DNA of 64,000 bases. Origin: Saccharum officinarum. Taxonomy: Eukaryota > Streptophyta > Magnoliopsida > Poales > Poaceae. Positions 1 through 10,757 of this stretch are shown in pieces. Below the pieces are notes generated by a model. The model was not told where the DNA came from and made no database searches. It was given only the letters and a program-made list of their open reading frames with translations. A program made the translations under genes and the position numbers. Within the stretch, counting starts at the first letter, position 1. Each line of letters opens with the position of its first letter. The DNA lies in assembly GCA_020631735.1 (NCBI GenBank), contig CM036158.1, positions 77,727,172 to 77,791,171 of the forward strand, given 5' to 3'.

Positions 1-875
1 ATCTTGATACTCTCTTGGTAACTGTTGTTGTAAGCGAATTCTGCCAACGGTAACTAGGATTCCCATGAGCCTCTGGATGATAGCACACAAGCTCTAAGCA
101 TATCTTCAAGTACAACATTAACTCGTTCTGTCTGCCCGTCTGTCTATGGATGGTAAGCCGTACTACGAATCAAACTAGTGCCCAATCCTTTATGAAGATG
201 TTCCCAAAAATGAGAGGTAAACTATGAACCACGATCAGACACGATCGTTTTTGGTATACCATGTAATCGGATAATCTTCGCAATATACTTTTCTGCATAG
301 TGAGGTGGTCGGAATGTTGTCTTAACTGGCAGAAAGTGAGCTGACTTGGTAAGACGATCTACTATTACCCAAATCGAATCATGTCCCTTCTGTGTGGTGG
401 GAAGACCAGTGATAAAATCTATACTTATATCATCCCATTTCCAATCGGGTACAGACAAGGGTTGCAGAAGTCCTGCAGGTCTCATGTGAAGAGCTTTAAC
501 TCTACAACACATGTCGCAACGAGCAACGTATGCTGCAATCTCCTTTTTCATCTTAGTCCACCAATAACGGGGTCGCAACTCCTGGTACATGTTACTACTT
601 CCGGGGTGAATAGATAGCTTAGAATGATGGGCCTCATCCATCAACTTGTTCTTGAGCTCTCTATCCTTGGGTACTACCAAGCAATCCTCAAACCATAACA
701 CTCCTTGGTCATTCAATCGAAAGTGTTTGGTGGGTTCTCTTTTCATCTTCTCTTTGATAAAAAATATTCCCTTATCTATTTTCTGTCCTTCAATGATCTG
801 GCTTTTCAGGGTACAACTGATCTGAATATTATGCAACACAGCAGGATATAACAAATTGAACCCTTCTTCAAACAA
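1..875 (-). pseudogene. Ty3/gypsy integrase fragment (broken)
   Basis: Integrase joins element cDNA to chromosomal DNA. The longest open stretch (222-875) reads a zinc-binding region with the histidines of AHHSKLSIHPG and the cysteine pair CDMCCRVK, then the catalytic core with the aspartate region SIDFITGLP and VDRLTKSAHF, ending at VSDRGS. The reading then meets a TAG at about 222-224, where the family usually has Gln. The core continues in frame below 222 (FTSHFWEHL, TDGQTERVN) with more TAG codons. The C-terminal part, where a chromodomain would lie, is beyond the window edge. A frameshift near 870 separates it from RNase H. Certainly a gypsy-type integrase; certainly not functional as it stands. 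Confidence 0.9.
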
Positions 876-1294
876 CGTTGCACACCAATAGCATGTGATT
901 TTCTGCTCAGTGCATCTGCTACTACATTAGCCTTCCCGGGAAGATAGTGCACGTTCAGATTATAGTCCTTTATCAGCTCTAACCATCTTCTCTGTTGCAT
1001 GTTCAACTTAGATTGGGTAAAAATGTATTTGAGACTCTTATGATCTGTAAAGATATTACACACATTCCCTAGCAGGTAGTGTCTCCAAATTTTTAGAGCA
1101 TGCACCACTGCTGCAAGCTCCAAATCATGTGTAGGATAGTTAACCTCATGCTTCCTCAATTGACGTGAGGCATAAGCAATGACCCTTCCATTTTGCATTA
1201 GCACACATCCTAATCCATTCTTAGAGGCATCACAAAACACATCAAACGACTTTTCTATATCTAGTTGGGCCAGAACAGGAGCAGTGGTCAACAA
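806..1294 (-). pseudogene. Ty3/gypsy RNase H domain (broken)
   Basis: RNase H degrades the RNA strand of the RNA-DNA hybrid during reverse transcription. The open stretch shows the family hallmarks: the first catalytic aspartate in [36 protein letters not shown] carrying the Glu/Asp positions, and [13 protein letters not shown] with the next aspartate, followed by the tether [11 protein letters not shown] and [15 protein letters not shown]. It follows the RT ORF directly. Only a TGA at about 1295-1297 separates them, where a CGA (Arg) codon is expected. Its downstream end runs into a frameshift near 870, so the last 20 or so residues of this ORF are out of frame. Confidence 0.9.
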
Positions 1295-1297
1295 CTT

Positions 1298-2215
1298 TCA
1301 CAAGGTGCAGAAAGCTGCCTCACACTCCTCTGTCCATACAAACTTATGATCCTTCTGTAACAGACTTGTCATCGGTTTGGCAATCTTCGAGAAATCCGGT
1401 ATGAAGCGATGATAGTAACCGGCTAAACCAAGAAAACTTCGAACTTCATGAACTGTGGTTGGTGACTTCCAGTCCATAACCTCTTGCACCTTACTAGGGT
1501 CTACGGAAATACCATTTTCAGACAACACGTGGCCGAGAAAAGGAACTGTCCTAAGCCAGAACTCACACTTGCTGAACTTAGCATACAGTCGATGTTCTCT
1601 GAGTCTAGTCAAGACAATCCTGAGGTGTTCTATGTGATCTTCTTCATTCTCTGAGTATATTAGAATGTCATCAATGAACATAATCATAAACTTGTCCAAT
1701 TCTGGCATGAAAACGGAATTCATCAGATACATAAAGTATGCAGGAGCATTTGTCAATCCGAAGGACATGACAAGATACTCATACAAACCATATCTGGTAG
1801 AGAACGCAGTCTTAGGCACATCTTGTGGCCTAATCTTTATCTGATGATACCCTGATCTCAAATCTATCTTAGAGAACACTTTGGCTTTAGACAATTGGTC
1901 AAACAAGATATCAATCCAAGGAAGAGGATACTTGTTTTTAATTGTCACTGCATTCAGTGGCTGATAATCCACGCACATGCGTAAGGAGTTATCCTTTTTC
2001 TTTTTCACAAACAGTGCGGGGCATCCCCATTCAGACGAGCTGGGATGAATCAAACCTTTCTTTAGCAAGTCCTGGAGTTGCTTCTTCAATTCTGCTAATT
2101 CATTGGGAGGCATCCGATAGGGCCTTCTCGAGATCGGTGCTGTTCTCGAAATTAACTCAATGGCAAACTCAACATCTCGGTCTGGTGGAAGTCCAGGTAA
2201 CTCATCTGGAAACAC
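1298..2215 (-). pseudogene. Ty3/gypsy reverse transcriptase (open 305-codon segment of a broken pol)
   Basis: Reverse transcriptase domain of the outer element. In order: the entry motif [32 protein letters not shown], the fingers motif [29 protein letters not shown] with the first catalytic Asp, the [16 protein letters not shown] motif, FIDDILIYS with the catalytic DD pair, and [13 protein letters not shown], then the connection [20 protein letters not shown]. All key residues visible to me are present. The segment is open over about 300 codons, but it is cut from protease upstream by a frameshift at about 2210-2230 and from RNase H by a TGA. The sequence is closest in style to grass chromovirus RTs; that is recognition, not a search result. 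Confidence 0.93.
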
Positions 2216-2390
2216 ATCTGAGAATTCGGACTACTGGAATCTTGGCTAGCAGAGTAGTTTGGACCGCACAAGTCGTGCTAGCTAGGTCTACTTTCCGAGG
2301 TAGGACCACCTGAAAGGTGCCTTCCCCACTTGGTTCCTTAAGAGAGATACTCCTTCCTCCAATATCAATTACTACTCCCATCTGATTCAT

Positions 2391-2708
2391 CTAGTTCATA
2401 CCCATGATCACATCCAAAACTAACCCTGGCATGACTATCAGATTAAGCTTATATTGCCAGTTTGATATGTTTAGGGTTACTCCCTGAACTATCTGATTAG
2501 TCAACAGATCAGCCCTGGTTGAACTGATTCTATATGCACATTCCAATTCAACTATCTTTTGCTCATGCCTCTTAACAAATGCTTGACTTACAAATGAATG
2601 GGATGATCCAGAATCAAACAAGACTACTGCAGGATGATTGTTGATAGAAAACATACTAGCTGTCACCGGCTCTCCTTCCGGGATGTCATCCATGGTGGTG
2701 TGGTGCAC
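2391..2708 (-). pseudogene. Ty3/gypsy aspartic protease (broken)
   Basis: Aspartic protease that cuts the gag-pol polyprotein. The active-site motif is VVLFDSGSSHSFVSQAF (D-S-G form). About 60 residues further on, the flap and second hydrophobic motif are followed by VMPGLVLDVIMGMN. A TAG at about 2391-2393 sits where a Trp (TGG) is usual, and the reading resumes in frame with MNQMGVVIDIGGRSI before a frameshift at about 2210-2230 ends it. It lies between the gag zinc knuckle upstream and RT downstream, as expected for Ty3/gypsy. Confidence 0.88.
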
Positions 2709-2719
2709 ACGAGCTTGAT

Positions 2720-3801
2720 ACTATGTCTGCTGTTTCTTAGGGTAGGGGCAAAACTTTGCAAAGTGTCCGGGTTGGTTGCAGTTGAAGCACGGTCCCTTCA
2801 CTTGAGCCACAGTTCCAGATGAACTGCCTTGTCCTGCCTTCGCTTGAGGCAATGCCATCTTGAACGGTTTCTGGTTCCTCTGGGGTTGCTGAGCATTCTG
2901 ATTCTTCCTTTACGGTGGCCTAAACCTTGCACCTAGGGCAGGCGATCGATAAGCTGGACGGTTGGCCACTGGGGCTCTGGACTGGGACGGACCTGACTCG
3001 AAAGCTCTCTTACGGATCTTGGAAGCAGCACAAACATTGTTGTTTTTTTCTTGCTTCAGGCAGTCACTAACAAAGTCGTTGAAACTAGTCCTCATATTTG
3101 TACCCACATGTTTCATCATCTTGGGATTCAGGCCTCTCTTGAAGCTAGCGATCTTCTTGGCATCAGTATTCACCATATCAGGAGCATAACGGCTCAGGTT
3201 ATTGAATGCATGCAGATATTGAGTTACAGTCTTCGTGCCTTGATTCAGTGCAAGGAATTCCCCAAGCTTCATCTCTGTCAGACCAGGTGGAATGTATGTT
3301 CCACGGAAGGCTTCAGTGAACTCCCTCCAAGTGATATGGGCGTGGGGAGGAAAAGTGGTGCGGTGATGCTTTCACCACATTCCTGCCGGACCTTGAAGCT
3401 GATGAGCTTCATACTCAGTCTTCAACACTTCAGTCATCCTCAAGACACGGAACTTGTCTTCCATAGTGTTAATCCACTCTTCTGCATCCAAGGGTTCTGC
3501 GGCTTCCTTGAAGATCAGTGGACGGGTATCCATGAAATCCTTGAAACTGTTGTACTAATTTGCTTCATGCCCACCTGGGTTTATCCCCTGACAGGTGTTA
3601 TCTACGATACTGCGCAACGCAGCTTCCATATTCTATTGCATGCTCTCCATATTGCGTTGGCTTCCAAGAAATTGTGCGAAAAAACTATTCTGTAGTGTAG
3701 GGTGGAGGAGGCGGTGGTGGATCACGTTCATCATTAGCAACTGCACTGCCACATGCCTCAGCGGCACCATACACGGTACGACGAGTGTTCGGCATCTGCA
3801 T
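2720..3801 (-). pseudogene. Ty3/gypsy gag, nucleocapsid-type (broken)
   Basis: Gag forms the cytoplasmic particle that packages element RNA. A start codon lies near 3801 or 3795, followed by a short Pro-rich segment. A TAG (about 3690) and an extra T in a T-run break the frame immediately after it. The body is readable in pieces down to the open segment 2910-3272 (MKLGEFLALNQGTKTV, then YLHAFNNLSRYAPDM, RGLNPKMMKHV), which is retrotransposon gag family sequence. The zinc knuckle CFNCNQPGHFAKFC (CX2CX4HX4C) is encoded at about 2750-2795, just before protease. At least three lesions make it non-functional. Confidence 0.85.
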
Positions 3802-4164
3802 GTTTCAGCAACAGTAATTATTAGGTGATGTTGTAGAAATTGCGACCGAATGAAAAATTATGCCGAACTGAATTCACTGGAGAGAATAAATTCATACAAT
3901 AAAACAGGGGCACAATAAGTCATTCCAATTAACACAACATCACTAATTAGATTACTTAAAGCGCACACATCGCGTCCATTACAACCAAGTTGCCAGCATA
4001 CATACACTGGACTTTTGACGTTCGGATACCGCCACAAACACATCCAAGCTTTCCAACATTACATCAAAGCCTTAGTCTTTCTACTCATTATTACATGCCC
4101 AATGTGCCAACAAAGCAAAAGGTCATGCAGACGGAACCTAGTAGCTAGCTCATCAACTACTAGC
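3802..4164 (-). other. Spacer between orf0 and gag
   Basis: About 360 bases of AT-rich sequence between the end of orf0 and the gag start. I see no domain in the short open stretch at 3858-4043. The spacer means orf0 and gag are separate ORFs and that gag would need reinitiation, splicing or its own start on the transcript. No clear splice signal stands out to me. Confidence 0.5.
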
Positions 4165-5217
4165 CTACTCATCGTGGTCGCTGTCTAAGTCAGAGACATT
4201 GGCGTTGTCGCCATCAGCAGCGTCGTTGTGCTCCTCAGCTGGTGCCTCAGGCCCTTCGGGACCTTCATCTTCATCCAAATCCATCTCTGCCGCACCAGGA
4301 GGAACATAGGGGTTGAGCTGATTGTTCAGCCGATGAACCTCCTCATGCAGGTTGTCATTATACTCCTCTGCATCGGCCAGCTGTTGCTCTAGCTCAAACT
4401 GTCTAGCCCTCAACACATTTTCTGTAGACCAGGCTTCATTCCTCTGGTGGAGCACATGAGTCAACATGTGCTCAGCGTTCCTGTTGGCGGTGGTCAGTCG
4501 CCCAACCTGCTCTCTCAGGGCACGCACATCTCCCTCGAAAACTACAGTCCTCTGGGTAGCCTGATCCCTCTGACGGGTCAACTGAGCCATATCTACGGTG
4601 AGCCTCTCAATCTTGGCATCGTGATCTCTCTGAAGCTGATGTCGGTCGTCACGAGCCTGACCAAGAGCACTAGACACACGTCTCAGACTACCTTCCACTC
4701 CATCGAAGGCCTTCATCACTGCGAACATGGCACTCATAGCGGGGTTGTCACTGTTCTGTGCCTTTGCTGCGCTAATCTCCAAGGATCTTCCTCTTGCCTG
4801 CTGCCACGAGTCAGTGGAGGGGTTGCCCCTCGGAAAGACTCCAACTATAGCTGCTGCCAACTCCTGAGGAAAGTGATCCATGATATCCCTCAGGATCCCA
4901 AAGGCTGCCCTCTCAACGGCTTCTTCAGCGGTCCTACCAGTTGACTCAAAACGCCAACCGGTCCACTCAGAACCATCACCTCGGAGACGAACTATTGCTT
5001 CCACAGTCACCAAAAGTCCTTCCCCCAACCGCTCATTCGACCAAAAGTAGCGGGGCTCCATTCCATCAGGATAGCCTACATAGCTGAGCACTCTCCACAA
5101 GAGCGTAGGCATCCCAAACTCTCCAAGGAAAGTGTGGCGCTGACGAGTGCGTGGAGCAAGTTGATGATGGGGAGCTCTGCAGGTGGACTTGTGGGTTGTC
5201 TGCTTGGTACGTGCCAT
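4165..5217 (-). CDS. orf0: extra ORF with histone H3-like N-terminus, coiled coil and acidic tail
   Basis: A 350-codon ORF upstream of gag on the element's coding strand, intact although gag-pol is full of lesions. I start it at the ATG at 5217; an upstream TTG at 5226 is in frame but unlikely. The first residues, MARTKQTTHKSTCRAPHHQL, follow the histone H3 tail almost residue for residue: A1 R2 T3 K4 Q5 T6, K9 S10 T11, then AP and QLA all match, allowing one gap. Residues about 35-125 look like a small folded domain (VTVEAIVRLRG, WRFESTGRTAEEAVERAA), faintly like a beta-beta-alpha double-stranded-RNA-binding fold; that part is inference. Residues about 170-300 are heptad-like and charged, a likely coiled coil. 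The last 45 residues are strongly acidic (DLDEDEG, DLDSDHDE). Function unknown. It is not a histone: there is no histone fold. Confidence 0.85.
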   Translation of the reverse strand: MARTKQTTHKSTCRAPHHQLAPRTRQRHTFLGEFGMPTLLWRVLSYVGYPDGMEPRYFWSNERLGEGLLVTVEAIVRLRGDGSEWTGWRFESTGRTAEEAVERAAFGILRDIMDHFPQELAAAIVGVFPRGNPSTDSWQQARGRSLEISAAKAQNSDNPAMSAMFAVMKAFDGVEGSLRRVSSALGQARDDRHQLQRDHDAKIERLTVDMAQLTRQRDQATQRTVVFEGDVRALREQVGRLTTANRNAEHMLTHVLHQRNEAWSTENVLRARQFELEQQLADAEEYNDNLHEEVHRLNNQLNPYVPPGAAEMDLDEDEGPEGPEAPAEEHNDAADGDNANVSDLDSDHDE

Positions 5218-5774
5218 CTGTAGCAAATTTTTTATTACCGTGGTGAGAACAGATTTTTAAGTTGGTATTTTTATTGAAATGAGATAATCAACTTATAAGG
5301 GGAGGAACAATGCCATGAATGAAATGCACAACATGATGCATGCACATTCCGTACGTCCTCACAAACTTAGAAAATCAATAACTACTAATGGAATAAACGG
5401 TGGCATACAACGATCTCTTGTAACGTAACTAATACGTACTACTCGAAAGCGTTGTTATGTACCTGCAGAAAGTCACTTCAGCCCAAACCTCACAGTATGA
5501 AAATATGCAAGAAAGCAGTAAAGTAAGCTACTCGCTCTACACGCATTCCCAGATACGAGTATAACGGTAACAACTACCCGAATCATCGTCCTATTGACGG
5601 CATCGTCACCGCATGATGGGATTCCCACAATTTGGATACCCTTATACGAACATGCACATGGCACGTAAGTGTTTCGGTATCACATAAGCACTCCCCTAGA
5701 TCGGCAGTGCATCCGACCATGCTCTCACAACTTTCACTTACCCAAGCGTAGAGGTAATTGATCCATACATTACC
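5218..5774 (-). other. Leader of the outer element, orf0-proximal half
   Basis: Untranslated leader between primer-binding site and orf0, interrupted by the nested element. Read on the minus strand, 5690-5774 contains CTACGCTTGGGTAAGTG followed by GTTGTGAGAGCATG. The leader of the nested element has nearly the same words at about 11555-11600, so the two elements are relatives. The short open stretch 5473-5664 has no recognisable product. Bases 5770-5774 are the left TTACC duplication. Confidence 0.75.
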
Positions 5775-6959
5775 TGTAACACCCTAGGTGTTGATCACCA
5801 ATTAAGTAGTGGGTTTAAGCTCAAACACGATAGATTATGTGGAAATGACAATGTCAATGTCAACCTATGGAGATGAGCCTACCTTAAAGTGGGATGCTGC
5901 ATCATTGCTTTACATATAGGCCATTTTCAAAGATATATGTTTGGATGGTGTTATTGCCATATCTTCATATGTCTCACCTTGGTACCTATCTATATTGATC
6001 CCCGGGAAAGTTTCATGAAGTTTGGAATCAAAAAGTCACATAAAATGATAAGTTCCATTCTTGTTGGAATTTGCCCCATTAAGTTAATGGAACTATAAAT
6101 CATCAACCAAACTTTGAAACTTTTCCCAAATGACTCTAGATGAACTCTACAACAAAAGTCATGAAGGGTTCATATTGAGCAAATGTCAAGAAATTGCCCC
6201 GATTGGCCTAAAACCCTAGTTTCGGCTTTATCGAGTTGATACTTTGACCAAAGTAAAAGTTTGACTTCTGTACCAGTTATGAGGTTTGACCTTAAACAAA
6301 AGTTGTAGTTCATCTTGTGTAGAACAAACTTTGTTTAATGGTCAAGAGCTAGTTTGGCCTCTAACCTAGTCAAATAGAGATCACAATGTGGAATCAGCTG
6401 CTGTTTTCAGCACTTAGAAAAAATATTCTAAGTCCTTGTTGTGACAGCAGCAAAGTTGGTTACTTTGCGACATTTTATCGTCCAAATCCATGTGGTAACT
6501 CAATTAGGCTCCTAAATAAGAGTTCGAGTACTGTTCTTGAGGAACACAATGAATCAAGTGTCATTACATTTGGAGTATATTTGGATCTCCAAAAGCAATT
6601 GCTAAAACAACATGTTTACAACTTTGTCGCTCAAATGACATTGAGATTGGCATGTCACGTTCTCCAAAAATTGTTAAGTAACCTGGGTAGGTCCAAATGT
6701 AAAAGTTGGAGCTCACATGAAGGGGAAGGCCATGCAAGAAGATGGCATAAGTTGCATTTCATTTTGGCCATCAATTCTTGTAGTTGCTAATCACTGTCAA
6801 CTCACTGACGCTGTCAACTTGGAGATTAATTAGCTGCTAATACATTGCTCTAATGACTAAGGTCCTTAAACAAGAGTTGTAGGGCATCATGAAATGAACA
6901 ACTTTCATAATTGGCCCATACCCAAATTCGAACCCTAGACGGCCCAAAAATGGAACCCA

Positions 6960-7860
6960 AGGTGGTCTCGTCGACGCCCACCACGTGTTCGGTAGTAGGC
7001 TTCAATGGGCGCCGCGCGTCCGGACATGGCACTCATGCCCGGCTCCCTCCCGGCACGCGTCCCTGCCGCGCCTGGCCTTGCTGCTACGTGTCCCACCTTC
7101 GGCCATGCGCCCTGTGCCCTACTGCCGACGAGGAGGGGCACCAGCACGCCCTCTCCTTCCCCTCTCCACTCCCTGCTCGCCCTCCTCGCTGGTGCCAAGC
7201 ACGACCGCCGCGCACCGCCATTGCAGAGCAGAGCTCACTGCCGCTGCCGCTCTTGCTCCTCCACGCACCCTCCTACATCCTCGAAAGCAGAGCACCAAGC
7301 CGCCATCGCCCATGCATGCGGGCGTAGCCGCTGCTGCCCCTGCGCATCACCCTCACCGGCAGAGCCGAGCAGCGCCACCGCGTGTCGCATTCCCTGCTGC
7401 GGCCGCACATGGCTAGGGCGTCATGGGCCACCTTCGGCAAGCCCGAGTGCTCCCATGGGTGCGGGCGGACATGTTGGTGCTCGAGCTGCCTTTCTCCGCC
7501 GTCGTTCGCCTCCGGTTCACCGCCACCGCCGGCGCGGCCACCACTAGGCCGCCCGTGCACGTGGCCAGGAGGCCATGGTCCACCTCCGGTCGTGATTCCA
7601 CCTCCCTTGGTTGCGGGTGGGCAAGCTGGTGCTCGTGCCGCCCTTGGCCACCGCCGCCGGCGACTCCATCGCCGGAGAATGGCCGGCCGGCAAGCCACCG
7701 GGCGCCTCCCCTATTTCCGGTGCCGGGGGGGAATGAAGGCCGACGCCTCTCTCTGTCTCTCCCTGTGTGGGTATGACAAGCGGGCCCGGTCAAGCAGTGG
7801 GTCCCGCACGTCGGTTAAATGGCGACTGATTTGGGTGCTTGTTCGGGTGCGTTTAGCGAG
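6960..7860. other. GC-rich block inside the nested 5' LTR
   Basis: About 900 bases of strongly GC-rich sequence in an otherwise AT-rich LTR. Stops are rare in all frames because of composition, giving overlapping ORFs of 60-180 codons on both strands. None shows a conserved domain and they contradict one another. The equivalent block in the other LTR is at about 16940-17845. GGCCCA-type words occur at its left edge (6914, 6939). Confidence 0.6.
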
Positions 7861-10723
7861 TTAAGTTAGGGCTGAGTAAGTCTGTTTTTGAATTTCAGAA
7901 ATTTGTAAATCTTCTAAAATTCATATCTCATGCTAGGTAATTCCAAAAATGGCAAATGTAGACTTTTTGGAAACCTTGAGAAAAGATCTATGCAGTGGAT
8001 TCATAATATGTTACATGTTTGTAGATAATTTCTGATGTCTTTATTTTTGCTTTAAAAAGGTTCCAAAAATGCTTATAAACTTGACCAGAGCAAGATCTGG
8101 AGTTTTAGAACCCAAAAAATGGTGATTTTTATTTTTTTAATTTTGTGATGACATGTACTTGCTAGGAAAAATATTAAACACACTATTTGTTCACTGTTTT
8201 CTTAGGGTTTTGATTTGGACCTTGATAAATAAGGAATTTACATTATATTGCTTGTTATTTTTATATCTTGAGTTGTGCTGCTCCAATTGATGTGAAATTT
8301 TTATGGTAGGCTCGTCATGCTATGGATGTACTGTGGTATAAATTTCATGATCATTTCTTACTATATACTCAAGTTATTGATTTAACTTGTTTATAGCTTG
8401 ATAAATAGCTTATAAATAATATATAAATGATAAAATAGAAAATATTGTTCCATTACCTGAGTATGATGTTTCTCTATCATATTGATTCATAATATGGCCT
8501 TGTGTTCACAGAAAATATTGAGTTTTAGGTTTAATTTGCTTTTACATGAATTATTGCAATAGCTATTTGTTTTTTTTCATAGAGGTTGATATACTTGTCT
8601 AAATGGCTTGAAATTTGGACAGTAGACTTTTGGTAGCATTTTTAGACCCCTGTGATTTTGGTAGAATTTATGGTGCATTTTTGCTATGTGTTCATAATTC
8701 CATCTAATTATCTAAATAAATTAAGAAAATGCATTAAAAGAATTTATTTAGGAATGGACACTATGTTTTCTGGTGTTTATTAGTCATGTGTGACTTGTTT
8801 GTAAAGTTGGTTTTGTCCAATTATATGTTTGGAACATAAGTTAATAATTATTTCTTGCAAATGAAGTTTCTGGACAGATCTGAAAACTTGGCAAAGTTCT
8901 TCATGATAATGTGCTTTGTTGTGAAACTTGTTTATATAAAAGTTGTAGATAATTTACATATCTAGTTGCTGTTAAAAATTTGGTGGCATTTGGTCAAGTA
9001 GTTTTTGAGTTATAGATGTTTAAAGTCAGGTTCCAGATTTGGTTGCTCTCTGTTTGGAGCAGACCAGAGTCTGTAGTTTCATCTTTTCGACCAATTAAAC
9101 TTGGGAATCAGGCTTAGTGGATATTAAATGAATTGTAGACAATTTCATAAGCTTTCCAGAATGTCTTCTTGCAAGTCATTGGGATTTAGGGATCTCCAGT
9201 TATGATTGATTTACTGAGCTACTATATGTATGTCCAGAAAGTGACAGATTTTAGTTGTAGTGCTTTGATTAACTTTGCCATGCTTGTGTATTGAAGTGTG
9301 ACACATGTCTTTGTTGGTACTTGGTTTGGTACCCTAGGATCTTATAAGACTTGTGTCTTGATTGATGTGTTTGCAATCTTCTATGTTATGCCTTAGTGAG
9401 AATTAAGTTAATTAGCTCTAGGTGTTTATGAGAACTTTGGTATGCTTTCATGATTATTTTGTTTATTGCATTTCTATGCATTCATACATATGCATTATTG
9501 CACCTCATTTAGGTACACTAGCATAAACGCATGAAGGATCTAAGGTGGAGCCAAACCCGAAGATGGAGTTGGTGGATCCATCCCAAAGATCGAAGGACCG
9601 GACAAGTGGTAGATTGGAAGATGCTCGCCAAGCGAACTCATCTGACATACTCTAACTTGAGTCGGATCCCAGGCAAGCCCCGGAGCATTATAAGCCTCCT
9701 ATCTTCAAAGCAATTAATTCTATATATGTTATAAGTATTGTTGCATTAAGTGATAGGAGTTGGTTGGAAACTCTTGCTGCATTATATCATTCCTTGTCCA
9801 GATATATGAATCCTTGAATCCTACATAGACTAGGATCAAGTAGATGCTTAGCCCTGCTTTAAGCGGTAGAAGTCAGGTGATTTCCTATCACCTACGAGAT
9901 ATAGGGATATTCATATATGGCACGGTTGGCTATATTTGCTATCATGGAAAGGAACCATGTGTTAATAAAATAAAATGAGACCGGGCGGGATGATGATAGT
10001 GAAGCGACAAGGCATGGAGGTCTTGGGTGTGAATCTATCCCCGTCTGAGTCGTTTAAGGACCGATTCGCTATACGTCCTTGAGTCATGTTGAACGTAGTC
10101 TAACACTTAGTTGGCCGGATAAGCCGTTCCGACCGCGAAGCCGAGTAATGTGATTCAGGTCGGGAATCGAATGGTAGGTTGCTTCTTGGAGGAGAGAAAG
10201 GATGTGCTTGGGGATATTGGCGTGAGACCAAGGGGGGGTTAGAGTCCCTATCACCTGGCAGAGTGTCGCCCTTGGGGTCGCGACATCATTCGGACCCGTG
10301 ATTCCTGAATCATATGAAAAGGTGGCCTGTGCGACCCTGGCAGGGGTCTGCACAGTGAGTGTTAGAAATACCCCTCCAGCTGGATAGGAATTTGATTCGA
10401 ATCGCTGTCGCTCCCGGTTAGTGAGCACTTGACTTGAGCAGCGGCAACATAGATTCAATTAAATTGAACGGATGGTTAATTGGATCACGATGAAAAGGTT
10501 GCCTCAATTTATACCTGCTATGGTTAATATTGTTTGCTCCTAATAAAGTGAGTGCTCTAGTACAGGTGCTAATATAGATGACATGTTAATGATGATTTAC
10601 TTGATGCTTAAGAATTAATGATTACTTATATGTATTAAGCTTTTATGCAAAATGTTGTCAAGTCAGCCCACTTTATATCAGCCTTGCATGATCCTTGGTG
10701 TCACCTTATTTCTGGTTTCTGAC

Positions 10724-10757
10724 GGGTAAGTCTAGCTGAGTACTTTGTCGTACTCAG
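10724..10757 (+). promoter_or_regulatory. Conserved LTR hairpin beside a GGGTAAGT word
   Basis: CTGAGTAC (10736-10743), a 6-base loop, then GTACTCAG (10750-10757): a perfect 8-bp stem. It follows GACGGGTAAGTCTAG, which looks like a splice donor. TTGTTGCAGGTTATG, which looks like an acceptor, lies just downstream at about 10774. The same hairpin is at 20721-20742 and, with one changed pair, on the minus strand of the outer LTR at 21874-21895. Role unknown: processing, polyadenylation or splicing are all possible. Confidence 0.6.

Noticed and set aside
4165..5217. orf0 as a true histone H3 gene
   Set aside because: Only the first 22 or so residues match; the histone fold is absent and the ORF sits inside a retrotransposon.
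6911..7864. Overlapping long ORFs on both strands in the LTR GC-rich block (also 16888-17847 and 24076-24959)
   Set aside because: High GC makes stops rare; the proteins are low-complexity Arg/Ala/Pro strings without domains and contradict each other on both strands.
9531..9734. 67-codon ORF in both nested LTRs, resembling a stretch in the outer LTR
   Set aside because: The likeness (GKPRSIxSLL) is explained by nucleotide similarity of the LTRs; no conserved start or codon-level constraint is visible.
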